Both the position numbers and the translations under genes were made by a program. The notes beneath the pieces were generated by a model. That model saw only the letters and a program-made list of their open reading frames with translations. It ran no database searches and had not been told where the DNA came from. DNA of 64,000 nt from Trebouxia sp. TZW2008 (lineage: Eukaryota; Chlorophyta; Trebouxiophyceae; Trebouxiales; Trebouxiaceae): the NCBI GenBank assembly GCA_002118135.1, contig BDIU01000264.1, forward strand, positions 186,001-250,000, in the 5' to 3' direction. Position 1 is the stretch's first letter, and every line of letters starts with the position of its first letter. Shown piece after piece: positions 1 through 10,110 of the stretch.

Positions 1-404
1 GATTCATTTTGTTCAACGGGTCTGCGTACGTGCGTTTGACAAATGGCGGATGGCTTGAATTCATTGGGCTGATTCGGTTTGGTGAAGAAGGAGGAGCTGT
101 TTTGCTGGAGGCGCGAGGCGGTCAACAGTACACATTTGACATTCTTGACCCTCGCTTTCAACCTGAGCTGGTAAGCTGTGGGTCATTTTACTGTGGCTGC
201 AAATCACAGGAGCTTCAGCAAATCTTGTGAGTCAGATCCTCTTGAGCCTTCTTGTTGCTGCTGCAGGTGGACGTTGATGACGTAGCGTTCATGAATGAAT
301 TGTTCAATGTTTTGGGTAACTTTGATGACAAACTCAAAAAGTTTGATGCCCAGAGAGATATGAAGACTAGGGAACCTTTAAAGGAGGGCCAATCACTTCC
401 TTGA
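1..404 (+). CDS. 3' end of an unrecognised protein-coding gene (partial)
   Basis: The gene enters from the left edge. Exon 1 is open from base 3 to 170. A GT..CTGCAG intron spans 171-266, and the last exon runs 267-404 with stop TGA. The join is phase 0 and gives about 100 visible residues. The segment is mixed hydrophobic and charged: it has a Gly-rich beta-like part (GWLEFIGLIRFGEEGG), a DILDPRF motif, and ends in an acidic/lysine-rich helix-like tail. I do not recognise the family. A TGTAA poly(A) signal lies about 150 bases past the stop. That this is real coding sequence rests on the clean intron, the matching phase and the ordinary amino-acid composition. Confidence 0.6.
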
Positions 405-984
405 GCAAATTGCAAGTCTTCATTGATCAGAAGAAATCTATAAGCATGTGGGCCAAATGGAAATGTGATTCAACATTACCAAGTTAAATTCAGGGCAGTC
501 ATCATCGTGCTTGATCATGGTGGCATTGATTGAATGCTGCACGCAACTGTTGTATGTAACAAAGAGTTGTGGAGCAGACAGCAGCCATCATTGTCAGCTT
601 CGAAAACATTGCAGGTTCTGTACATCAAAAGTTTCCCGTGTCTGACAGCAAATAGGATGATTGACATCTCAGGTTGCAAGTGTTGATGCATTGATAGGCA
701 ACAACTGTCCACTCTCGGGCCATTTCCTTGCCGACTTGAAAAATACGGTATAAGTCACCAGTACATTGTGTCAGACCGACCCATTCATAGCCTGCTGTTG
801 CGTGCACCAAGACTCACACATAGATGGGCATAGCCTTGACATGAAGGGCCGCCCTACCAGGCTTCACAAAACTCACCATCATTGCGATTAAGCACATGTA
901 TGAACTGTTACAATGCAGCTCGCCACAGCTCCTCATGTGCAGGCCTACTGCAGATTGATCCCAAAGTTCCTGATATCAAAGCAC
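405..984. other. Intergenic, nothing recognised beyond the 3' UTR
   Basis: Open frames here are short, overlap on both strands and resemble no family I know. The first part is probably the 3' UTR of the left-edge gene. Confidence 0.4.
555..559 (+). promoter_or_regulatory. TGTAA poly(A) signal of the left-edge gene
   Basis: TGTAA is the usual chlorophyte polyadenylation signal. This is the first copy after the stop at 404, giving a 3' UTR of about 150-170 bases. Confidence 0.4.
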
Positions 985-2214
985 TTACAGGTCAGCTATG
1001 TCAGCATAACAGCCCCCTTCACTATGGTCACTGTTGCTTACTGACTCAATATCATCAAGACTATAAGACTGAGGGCTATTGTTCACTGACTCAACATCGC
1101 CAAGACTATGGGACTGAAGTCTGTCTGCTGGATTGGTATTTCCCAGATAGTCAAAATTGCTGATGTCTCTCTGTATTCTGGCAGCAACTTCTGATGTGTA
1201 CCGCTGACAGGAAAGGCTCAGTCGGTGTGCCTGAAGAGACTTGCGCTGCTGCGCTGAAGCCTGCTGACATGCTGCTTGACGATGCTCTGCGGTCAGCCCA
1301 GGGCCGTACATCTCATTCATTGTAAGACTTGTCTGAAGGTGAAGTGGCTCCAGGGTCTGCTTGCATGCTTCCTGAGGTGTTTGGAGGGACTTGATCCTTG
1401 CAGCATGAGACCAGGCCCACCAGAACGCCTGTGACAACAGTTCCATAACATTGGACAGTAGCACAAGGCAGGGCTGTACTCCAGCACTTGCGTTGGGGTT
1501 TCATGTGGTTGTCAGCAGCTTGCCTTTCTCAGGAGCAGAAGACATCATGAGCCCCTTGCATTATCAACCCCTGCAGTTTGAATCTTACCATACAAAGCGC
1601 AAAAACACCCTAACACAACTCAAGCAATGCCACTGTATACTAAGGAACTATGGGGTTTGCTTAACTTGTTTTCAACCCTAGCGCCCCGATCCTAATGCAT
1701 TATGACACTATGCATGATGACACACAAGGCTGCAAACAGCACAGAACAAATGCAAACAGTGCATTGCCACTGAGATCCACAAATGCCCTCAACTCCATAG
1801 CTGATGCATATAGTTTTTTGGAAGTGACTCTACAGACCGCCAATCACCAGCAGGTGCGTACACGCCTTTGTGTCAGGTTGAGCCATGCAAAAGCGCACAG
1901 AGGCAATCATGCCTCACCTGACGAGCCTTCTGGAAAATAGCCACAAACAGCACTTGAGGCATGAGGAAATGAACCAGCTGACCCACACCCCCCTCAAGCT
2001 GACCCCCTGACCCTTCTGGCTGTCCTTCGGGGCGGGTTGATGTGGCTTCATCCTTGTATGACACAGCGGAGTCTTCTTTGCCAAAAGGCCGCCAGCCCTT
2101 CAGCCGTTTCAGAGTATGGCTGTTTCTGACGCCATTGACTGGATTGTGGCGCCGCCCGAAGTCTGCGGTGGCGCTTGCCCACCGTTTCACAGCTCTACAA
2201 GGCACAAAATGCAA
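985..2214 (-). CDS. Possible unrecognised gene on the minus strand (low confidence)
   Basis: Two minus-strand open frames (985-1464 and 1873-2214) have ordinary protein composition but no recognisable domain. The first carries a short internal repeat: QSHSLGDVESV is followed by QSYSLDDIESV. The second contains a basic segment (RRHNPVNGVRNSHTLKRLKG) followed by a Gly/Gln/Glu-rich run, and is richer in GC than its surroundings. I could not join them with convincing splice sites, and the second begins inside a unit of the neighbouring minisatellite. They may be exons of one gene, relics, or chance open frames. Confidence 0.2.
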
Positions 2215-2300
2215 CGCTCAGCTCAAGCCTGCCGGGCGAGATAAGACATGTGCCACACACACCTAGCACCATATGCTGGAAAGTGTAATGATTATAATGG
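2213..2300 (-). repeat. Dispersed repeat family A, partial copy
   Basis: On the minus strand it shares the family core, in order: a TTACACTTTCCAGCA-like block, GTGCTAGGTGTGTGTGGC, then TCTTATCTCGCC and AGGCTTG. Better copies lie at 36650-36785, 38435-38625 and 41010-41165. Confidence 0.6.
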
Positions 2301-2960
2301 TACAGTTCTACAGCTGTACAAGGCACAAAAGAGGCAATTCAGTGGGACCAGTATACAGCTCTATGAGGCACAAAAGAGACCATTTAGTAGGTCCCAGCAC
2401 ACAGTTTTACAAGGCACAAAAAAGGGAGTTTAGTGGGACCGCTGTACAGCTCTACAAGGAACACCAGAGGCAATTTAGCAGCAATGCTGTACAGCTCTAC
2501 AAGGCACACAAGAGGCAACGTAGTGGGACCACTGTACAGCTCTACAAGGCACGAAAGAGGCAATTTAGTGGGACCAGTCTGCAGCTCTGTAAGACACAAA
2601 AGAGGCGATTTAGTGAGACCAATGTACAGCTCTGTAAGGCACAAAAGAGGCAATGCAGTGGAAACAGTGTACAGCTCTACAAGGCACACAAGAGGCAATT
2701 TTATGGGACCACTGTACAGCTGTATAAGGCACAAAAGAGGCAATTTAGCGAGACCATTGTACAGCTCTATAATGCACAAAAGAGGGGAGTTAGTGGGACC
2801 GCTGTACAGCTCTACGAGGCACAAAAGAGGGGAGTTAGTGGGACCGCTGCACAGCTCTACACGGCACAAAAGAGGGGAGTTAGTGGGACCGCTGCACGGC
2901 TCTACAAGGCACGAAGGAGGGAGTTGAGTGGTACAGCTCTACATGGCACAAACAAAGTGA
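2301..2960 (+). repeat. 45-bp minisatellite, about 14 diverged units
   Basis: Units read roughly GTACAGCTCTACAAGGCACA, then AAGAGGCAATTTAGTGGGACC. Because 45 is divisible by three and units lack stops, long frames stay open in several registers: +239 aa with a 15-residue repeat VQLYKAQKRQFSGT-, +164 aa, and 161 aa on the minus strand. This frame redundancy argues that none is a genuine protein. The units at the right end (KRGVSGTA-type) are the most alike, so they are probably the youngest. Confidence 0.85.
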
Positions 2961-3546
2961 TTCAGTGGGGAACGGGAGATTGTCCATATTGAAATCATTC
3001 ATCATCCTCTCAAGATGATGCATGGTTGTTGTCAAAGCATTATAGATTGTCCATGCAACGGGCCATTCCCTGAACATGATGCATGGCTTTTGACAAAGCA
3101 CAGCACAGTTTGCTGACAATTAGGGCGCAAACCGAAGAAGCTGTGGCTGCTTGAAGCAGTTCCAATCACTAAGGCAGACTAAGCAGTTGCCTAGGCAGAG
3201 CATTGTGCCTATGTACCATGACAGTGCTGCTTTTCAACGGCATTTCAAGAAACTAAGCAGTTGCCGTGGGAGAGCATCTGCCTGTGTGTCACAACAATGC
3301 TGCTGTGCGACGCGGTGTCAAGCCCGCAAGTGCACAGTCTTCACCGCAAATGCCAGACCAAGTGCAACATCGCGCTTTGCGCAGCAAATGCAACAGGGCC
3401 TGGCTCAATGCAACAGGGCCTGGCTCAATGAGCTCTGCACACCAAGGCTGCATGTCACAGATCACAGACCAAGCAAGCAACAAAAAGAAACACAAACGAA
3501 AAGTGGACACCAGCCAGCATCATGATGGGAGCCTCTGTCAGTAGCG

Positions 3547-3658
3547 GCATCTCTGCAAAGCAAAAGCCCAAAGAATTGTGTCATCCAACCGTATTGTAAA
3601 CACTGACCAGCTGGTTTGATGACTCATTTGTTTGGGCTTTTGCTTTGCAGAGGTCTTG
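3547..3658. repeat. Long inverted repeat / foldback hairpin
   Basis: The arms 3547-3586 and 3617-3658 are reverse complements with about 35 of 41 positions matching. The core (3551-3572 against 3631-3652) is a perfect 22-bp stem. The loop is about 30 bases. It could be a small-RNA precursor or the remains of a foldback transposon. No coding frame explains it. Confidence 0.6.
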
Positions 3659-3939
3659 CATCAAAGCTTTGATCTGCTCAGTCATAGCCCAAGTCAGTGT
3701 TTACAAAAGTGCTTCCTGGACAAAGCTTGATGTTGCTGCTCTGAAAGCAGCAACCAGCAAGAAGTTGACCTGTGGGGCAGTCAGCCTTGTGACGGGTCAC
3801 CGTGATTACACTACCATACAATTATGCATTCTGCAAGCTGACATAGCTCTTCTGCATTACTCATCACTTCAGGATTTCATCTGCTGATCAGCAACCACCA
3901 GTACTATCTCAAACCTCCTTTCCTCCGGAACTTGCAACG

Positions 3940-3944
3940 TTACA
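3940..3944 (-). promoter_or_regulatory. TGTAA poly(A) signal, Sec14-like gene
   Basis: TTACA on the plus strand reads TGTAA on the minus strand, about 230 bases past the stop of the Sec14-like gene. Confidence 0.35.
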
Positions 3945-4174
3945 ATTCCTAGCTTGTCAAGCCCTAGCTTGTCAAAAGCCCTTGACTGCCAGCTCTTGTC
4001 AGGCAGCCTGCGCCAGCCAACAGTTGACCTTGGGGAAAAGGGGGAGGGGGTTGGGGGCGAGGGCAGGGGATTAGCCCTTACCTGCCAGCTGTTGTCAGGC
4101 AGCCTTCACCTGCAAAAGTTGACTTTGGAGGTAAAGGGGGTTTAAGGGGGGTTAAGGGGGGAGGGGGGTAGCCC

Positions 4175-6912
4175 TTACCTGCCAGCTCGTGTCAGGCGGC
4201 CTTCAACATCAACAGCCTCCTCAGCGATTTGGGCTTCAATGATCTGCCTGGCGCGCTGCTGACCTTCCCTCTCCAGCCTTGCATGAACTGCATCCTCGAT
4301 TGGTATCATGGCAGCTTCGCCTCCATACTCTTGGGGCAGTACCTGCAACTTTGCATAAATTATGGAATCTGTATCAATTCTGGTGTTTTCTGACACCTAG
4401 TTGATTAGCCGAAAGGAAGCAGATGAGCTGCATGCTCATTTGGTATCATGGTAGCTTCGCCACCATTCTCTTGGGGCAACACCTGCAAATTTGTACCAAA
4501 TTTGAGATTGTCTGACATCTTGTTGGGACTTGACAGCATGTGAACACAAAACCCTTTACATATGAGCTGAATGCTCGATTGGTATCATGGCAGCTTTGCC
4601 TTCACAATCTTGTGGGAATGTTTGTGATGTTGCATAGGCTTTGATGATCTCTGACAACGGGTCAAAGCACATTGGCAACTTGTTTTTCAGCTGTGTTGAG
4701 AAAGAACACAAGCAAGGGTTCACAGGTCTTCTGCCGCACGACTTCAAAAGCGATCTTTTTGCTGCAGTTCATGCCTTGGCTTGCATTGCAGCGTCAACTT
4801 ATTGCCTTCTGACATGCAAAGCAGCACCAGGGCTGCTACAACCAATACATGAATGATATTGGCATGAATGATGGATGGATGGATGGATGGACGGACGGAC
4901 GAGCGAGCGAGTACATGCAAGAGCAAAAAATTGCGCAACTTACTTCTTGTGGGATGTACTGGTGAAGCGTACTCTCCCTGTCCCTTCCAGACAGGAACTT
5001 GATCTTGTCTTTGGTAGCTGGCTGGATGAAAGGGCTGACCACTCGCCACAAACCCCAGAAGATGAATGGCGCATTCAGAAACCACAGCTCTCCCAGGCGC
5101 TCAGGGTAGTGCTGCTGCAGCACCTCAAAGACAGCTTGAAGGGCGCCCACGTCCAGGTTTTTGGCACGTAAGCCTGCAGCGTAATGGCGGCATAATCATG
5201 ACCACAAGCAAAACAGAAATGCGACACTCTGCGCCATCGGGCATCGTAACAGAAGCCACTGTCTATAGCGTGACGGCGCTGTGACTGTCATATCGCTACC
5301 AAGCAAGCTGAATGCTTGAAATCCCAAGTGCTTGACAGCACGTGATAGCCCAAAGAGTACCATTCAGACAAGTCATCAGGTAACAGTGAGCTGACTTTGG
5401 CACTTCATTGATTTGCTGAATGCTTTGTGGGTGGAAGCATCATTGGCACATGGTTTTCAGATGCCTAGCCTATGGCAACATCAGACATTTGCCACACAAA
5501 CCAAACTTTTATGATGGCATGTGTATGGTCAGTAAATACAGTGACTTTGCACACTAGCATTGAGATTCTGTTTGTTGTTGCATGTATATAGTGTACAATT
5601 CATGACTGTTAACATAAATATATGAAAGAGATGCTGCAGATTGCCAAAATACCATGCACAGAACATGTGAAAAGATTCACAACGCAACAGCAGCAAAAGC
5701 CAACAAGACATGGCATGGCCACTCACATGACCATCATGTGTACAGACTATCTTGGTCTTGCACACTTGCTTGGTGAGTGTACATTCCAAGCAGGGCCTTT
5801 GAGCCTAACTAGCATGAGCCTCAATAGATTGATAGGTAGATAGATAGAACGCCATGGACACTCACCTGACAAGTCAAACAGGCACACAAACTGGCCTAGC
5901 TCGTTCTGCAGAGGGTTGCAGGCTGCTATTGCATTGTCAAGGGTGTAACAGATGCAGCGCTTGGTTTCTTCTGGGCGCCCTTTCTCTTGCTGCTTGGCCA
6001 GAACCACAAACACAGCTCTGCCTTGCGTATCACGGCCTTGCAAGAAGACCTTGCCTGATGCCAGCTCGTTGGGGATCTGGTCCTGCACAAGCAGACCGAA
6101 AGTCGAGGCTGCAAAGGATCTCTTGATCAATGGACAGAGCATGTGCATGCTGTCTTTCTAGAGAGCTCTTGATGCAGATCTCTAGCACAAAGCTCTATCT
6201 CTTCAAAGTGGGCTTAAGATCAACCAAGAAACAAGTTGAGACTCACAGCAATGCCATGTGATGCAAAGGATGAAATGGGAGCAGTTTGCCACTTCTTCAT
6301 GCACCTAGCAGAGTCCTCACTAGCAAGCATGCACATGATGATGAGGAATGTTTGATAAGCAAACCGCATGTTATGTGCTAAGGTAAGTGTGCAAGGCTGC
6401 TAGTGGCAGAGTGCAAAGTCATACACATTGATGCTTGCAGCAACAGCTTGCTTTGTATGCGATCATGAGAATTTCTGCCTGTCTTGTTGCAATCACACCT
6501 CAGGAATGTGTCCAGCGGGCATGAAAGCCTGTCTCCATTTTGCATGAGTGTGAATGTGCTCCTCTGCAACATCCATATTCCTGCCCTTGGCTTGCAGCCA
6601 TCTGCTGATTCCTCTGGTGTCTAAAGGATCCAGCTGATCAGCATTTGGTGTCATGAGTCCAATGACATCTGCGTCCCCACTTGCAGCTAATCTTCTTTGC
6701 AATTCAGCAACCTCCGCTGAAGGTGCTGGTGCAGCTGCTGTCTGACTTTCAGTAGAAGCTCCAGATGCTGTTGCATGTGACTGCAATGATGGCCGAGTGT
6801 ATTCAAAGACAGGAATGGTCCAGTCTACGCCGAAGACGTTGGCGTGTATAGTCACTGAAGCTTTGAATGCTGCCTCCCTGCACAGGTCAAGCTTGATAAG
6901 GGTGACGGCCAT
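4175..6912 (-). CDS. Sec14-like (CRAL-TRIO) lipid-transfer protein
   Basis: Four exons on the minus strand: 6912-6499, 6082-5866, 5173-4944, 4342-4175. All phases match, giving 342 residues. The N-terminal third has an Ala/Ser/Gln-rich linker, then a CRAL-TRIO N domain (LDTRGISRWLQAKGRNMDVA..H..WR). The lipid-binding domain follows: GKVFLQGRDTQGRAV, then FDLSG|LRAKNLDVGAL, and the diagnostic YPERLGELWFLNAPFIFWGLW with PFIQPATKDKIKFL and LPQEYGG. Proteins of this family bind and exchange phosphatidylinositol, phosphatidylcholine or other hydrophobic ligands between membranes. No GOLD domain or transmembrane segment is seen, so a soluble cytosolic protein is likely. The C-terminal residues (GRLTRAGR) end at TAA, but a GTAAG donor overlaps that stop, so another 3' exon cannot be excluded. 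Intron 3 carries two decayed copies of the start of exon 4. Confidence 0.85.
4291..4637 (-). repeat. Three tandem copies of the exon-4 head of the Sec14-like gene
   Basis: The functional exon head is 4291-4350. Copies at 4431-4495 and 4571-4637 keep GGTATCATGG.AGCTT.GCC and the CTTG.GG block, and the first also keeps an ACCTGCAA acceptor. They lie upstream of the real exon, inside intron 3, with a period of about 140 bp. Confidence 0.75.
4867..4910. repeat. Tetranucleotide microsatellite (ATGG/ACGG/AGCG)
   Basis: Runs of GATG, then GACG, then GAGC units inside intron 3 of the Sec14-like gene. Confidence 0.8.
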
Positions 6913-8404
6913 CGAGTGATGCGTGACTAATCACTTTGAACTCGCGAAGGATGGTGGGTGTGCATAGGGCTACTCACCGCATGTGATAAGCAGCTTGGGT
7001 CTCGAAACACTGCACGTATCGCTATTTCGATCCCAGGGTCTAGCAAGCCGAGGCGCCGACAGGCTGGAACAAAAGAGACTGTCTCGACTGCGACCGCACA
7101 GACAGACGTTTAGAAGAGCTCGTTGAGGCTCGCGTGAAAGGCGCGAACGTGATTTCACGACACGGCCTGCAAGAGTATGGTCTATGGTCACAGACATAGA
7201 CTGCTTATAACACAGCTGACTATAACGCACGGCGACTGAGACGCTACCATTCCACCGCAACAAACACAATCAATACTAAGAACCGTCATAGACACAGTTG
7301 AGCGCCAAGCATCGACGTGATCCTAATGTTTAAGCCTGCATTGAGCGACTGAATAGTCTTCCGGAACCAAGCTTGGCACGTGCGATTCAGATTTCGCGCT
7401 GGCTTTCCGATTGGCCTGGTGACAGATCAGGCATGCAACAAGACCGCCACCTGCCCCACTCGGGACATGTACAGTCTTGTGGGTCAATGCGCCACTCGCA
7501 AACATGCCTCGATAAAGAGAGAATCACAGTACATGGGCTTAAGTGTTGCAGCACTTGGCTACCTTGCCAACATGCAAGCAGAGATCTCTAGACGGGTGAT
7601 GCTTTTGACAAAGATCAAATAATTTGACAAAAGTATTGACCATAGGTAGCATTGCAATGGCGCGCCACCACAGGTCTTTGTATATGCGTCAGCAATGCCT
7701 TGCAATGCGCAGTCGCTTGAACGTACCCAAGCATAAAGTTGGGCACCTGCATATGATCTCGTTGACCAACGAATGATCTCAGGGTGTCAGCTTGAATTCA
7801 GGTATGGAAAGAGAACCCTGCTACTGCCTAAGCGGCAGCTGCAGTAAGATGTGGCATACAAATACAAGATGGCGCTCATCAGCAATTGACCCAGGTCCTA
7901 CTGATTTGTTGCGCACCTGCGGACGGAAAATTGCCTTGAAGCAAGCCTAGGGCTCCTTATAAATTGCAAAAAAATGCTGCAGGGGCATGCCAAAAACAGG
8001 CAACTAACAAAACCGCTTCCGCCAGATGTAGAGCATGCACCAGTGATCGTAGGTGCAACTCAACACCCCAGCAGAAGGGGCAGACCCAGGGCTGTGTACG
8101 TCAAAAACCATCAACAGCCTGCGAGCTGGCAACACCACTTGTGGGCAGAACACTTTGGCAGCTCCAGTCGACCACCCCTACTGGTACCCCCAACACTGTC
8201 CCCCACAAGGGCTTCACGCAGGGCTTCACGACATGATTATAATGCGCGCCGCTCCTGGGCCAACTAAAAAGCGCACAGGCTAGTGGTGATCAATTGTCGT
8301 CGACTCTTTAGTCACTGCCTAGCGTCGCGCCGTTGCGGCATTCCCGTGGACACACCAACTCGGCCCGGCCCTTGTGGTGATCTCTTTCAAAGGTGACCAA
8401 CTTG
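6913..8404. promoter_or_regulatory. Divergent intergenic region (Sec14-like / aldo-keto reductase)
   Basis: It separates two head-to-head genes, so both promoters should lie here. No coding frame or conserved motif is recognised. Composition is more CpG-rich close to 6930-7400 and 8280-8500. Confidence 0.4.
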
Positions 8405-8674
8405 ATGTCATCGGGCAGCATTACGCTATTGCAGCGTGCGTTGCACCTTCTTGGTGTTGCCGGCAGGCTTACAACTCATCGACAGTCGCATCAATGCACA
8501 TTGACGATTGGAGTTTTGGTGCACGATATGCGCAGAGTGCCGTCTACTTGCTTTGTCACCGTTCCTGTCAGAAGCACGCGCTCCAAGTCGTGGCTATCGC
8601 GCATATCTTTATGCCGTACCTTGTTTGAGGCTGCATCAAATGCATCAAATGAGCTGAGGCTTACTGTTGCAGGC

Positions 8675-10069
8675 ATGGCTCCGACTCAGTCGATACCTGT
8701 GCATGCCATGGGCAGTCAAGGCTTTCGGGCCAGTTGTCAGGGACTTGGCTGCATGGGAATGTCGTCCTTTTACAAGGATGTGGACCATCAAGCAACAGAA
8801 GAGGAGAGCATTGCTGTCATTGACAGGGCGCTTGAGCTGGGTGTCACCTTGCTTGATACCTCAGATGTTTACGGTACACTTTTGGAATATGCTGCAGCAT
8901 CTTGTCTGCTGATGTTGCAAAGAGTGCACAAGTGCGCAATGTGTAACATCAAAGGTTACTGCTGCTTGCTGCAGGTCCCTTCACCAATGAAGAGCTCATT
9001 GGTGAGTCAATCTTGATGCATTTGCTGCTTTTACACCTTGCGCAAGGAAGGTCCATTCCAAAGACATTCACTCATTCCAAAAGCGATGTACCTTGATCTG
9101 CTGCTTGGAAACCAACTTGAAGCCATTCTATGTACCTGCTGCTGCATTGCTTTCACCGTACCAAGAATGCAATGCAAAAGCACAAAAAGGCTGTCTTGCC
9201 AGCCCTGTATAGCAACAGGTGCTGTGCACTTGGCTGCAGTGTATGATTCAGGCCATACAGCAACATATGCTGAGCTCTCAAGTTGCAATGTTGTGACTCA
9301 GGCCGTGCTATCAAGGGGAAAAGATCTCAGTTCCAGTTGTGTACAAAGTTTGCAATCAAGTTTGGCAAGGATGGCATGGCTGTTGATGGCAGCAGGAAAC
9401 ATGTCAGGTGAGGCTTGCCTTGTCCCCTTAGGATTGTTCTGAGGCACCTTGTCAACCCTCCCCAGATGCATTGTGGACGTGAATCTCTGGGTTGTTGTTG
9501 AAATTAAAGGCGACACCTTGTCATACGTGGGCACCCGATGTATAGAAGGAGCATCTACCTCTATCACAGAATTTGCCTCTATCACACCAAAGATTGCCAT
9601 CCTTTATGCTGTCCTGTGTTTTGTGTGCATAGCATGCACAAGCAGATACAGGCGTTATTGGTTTTTCATCAGATGACAGTGTTTGTGTGATATGGCAGGG
9701 AGTCTTGCGAGGGCTCTCTCAAAAGGCTGCAGACAGATTACATTGACCTGTACTACATGCATCGCATGGACATCAAGACTCCCATAGAGGAAACCATGGC
9801 TGAACTGAAGGTCTGCTTCACCCTATATGCTTCTAGTTGCTTCACGTGCACAGTTTGCTGTGGGCAGCCACAACTCAGCTGCAAGCTGAAACGAAGCTCA
9901 TGCTCATGCATGCTGTGTGAAGCAAGCACCTTTCAGCCGACGTCATGAAAACATCTGCCCCCCATATCACAGGTGCAATGCAATGATCAGCTTCTACCGC
10001 ATTGTCTGATCTGCAGCTGCACTGCCATCTGTGTCAAGGCCAACAATCTTGCTTGCACCCTCCCCTTCA

Positions 10070-10110
<41 letters not shown>

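Larger units (their letters stand above)
2961..4174. other. Intergenic region with small duplications and a long hairpin
   Basis: No gene recognised. It contains two copies of a sequence around ATGATGCATGG (3013-3040 and 3077-3105), a duplicated segment at 3394-3428, an inverted repeat at 3547-3658, and G-rich direct repeats (3985-4190) that carry copies of the last bases of the neighbouring Sec14-like gene (TTACCTGCCAGCT..TGTCAGGC). Confidence 0.5.

Noticed and set aside
2273..2992. 239-codon plus frame and 161-codon minus frame as repeat-protein genes
   Set aside because: They are products of a 45-bp minisatellite that is open in several frames at once, so frame length is no evidence.
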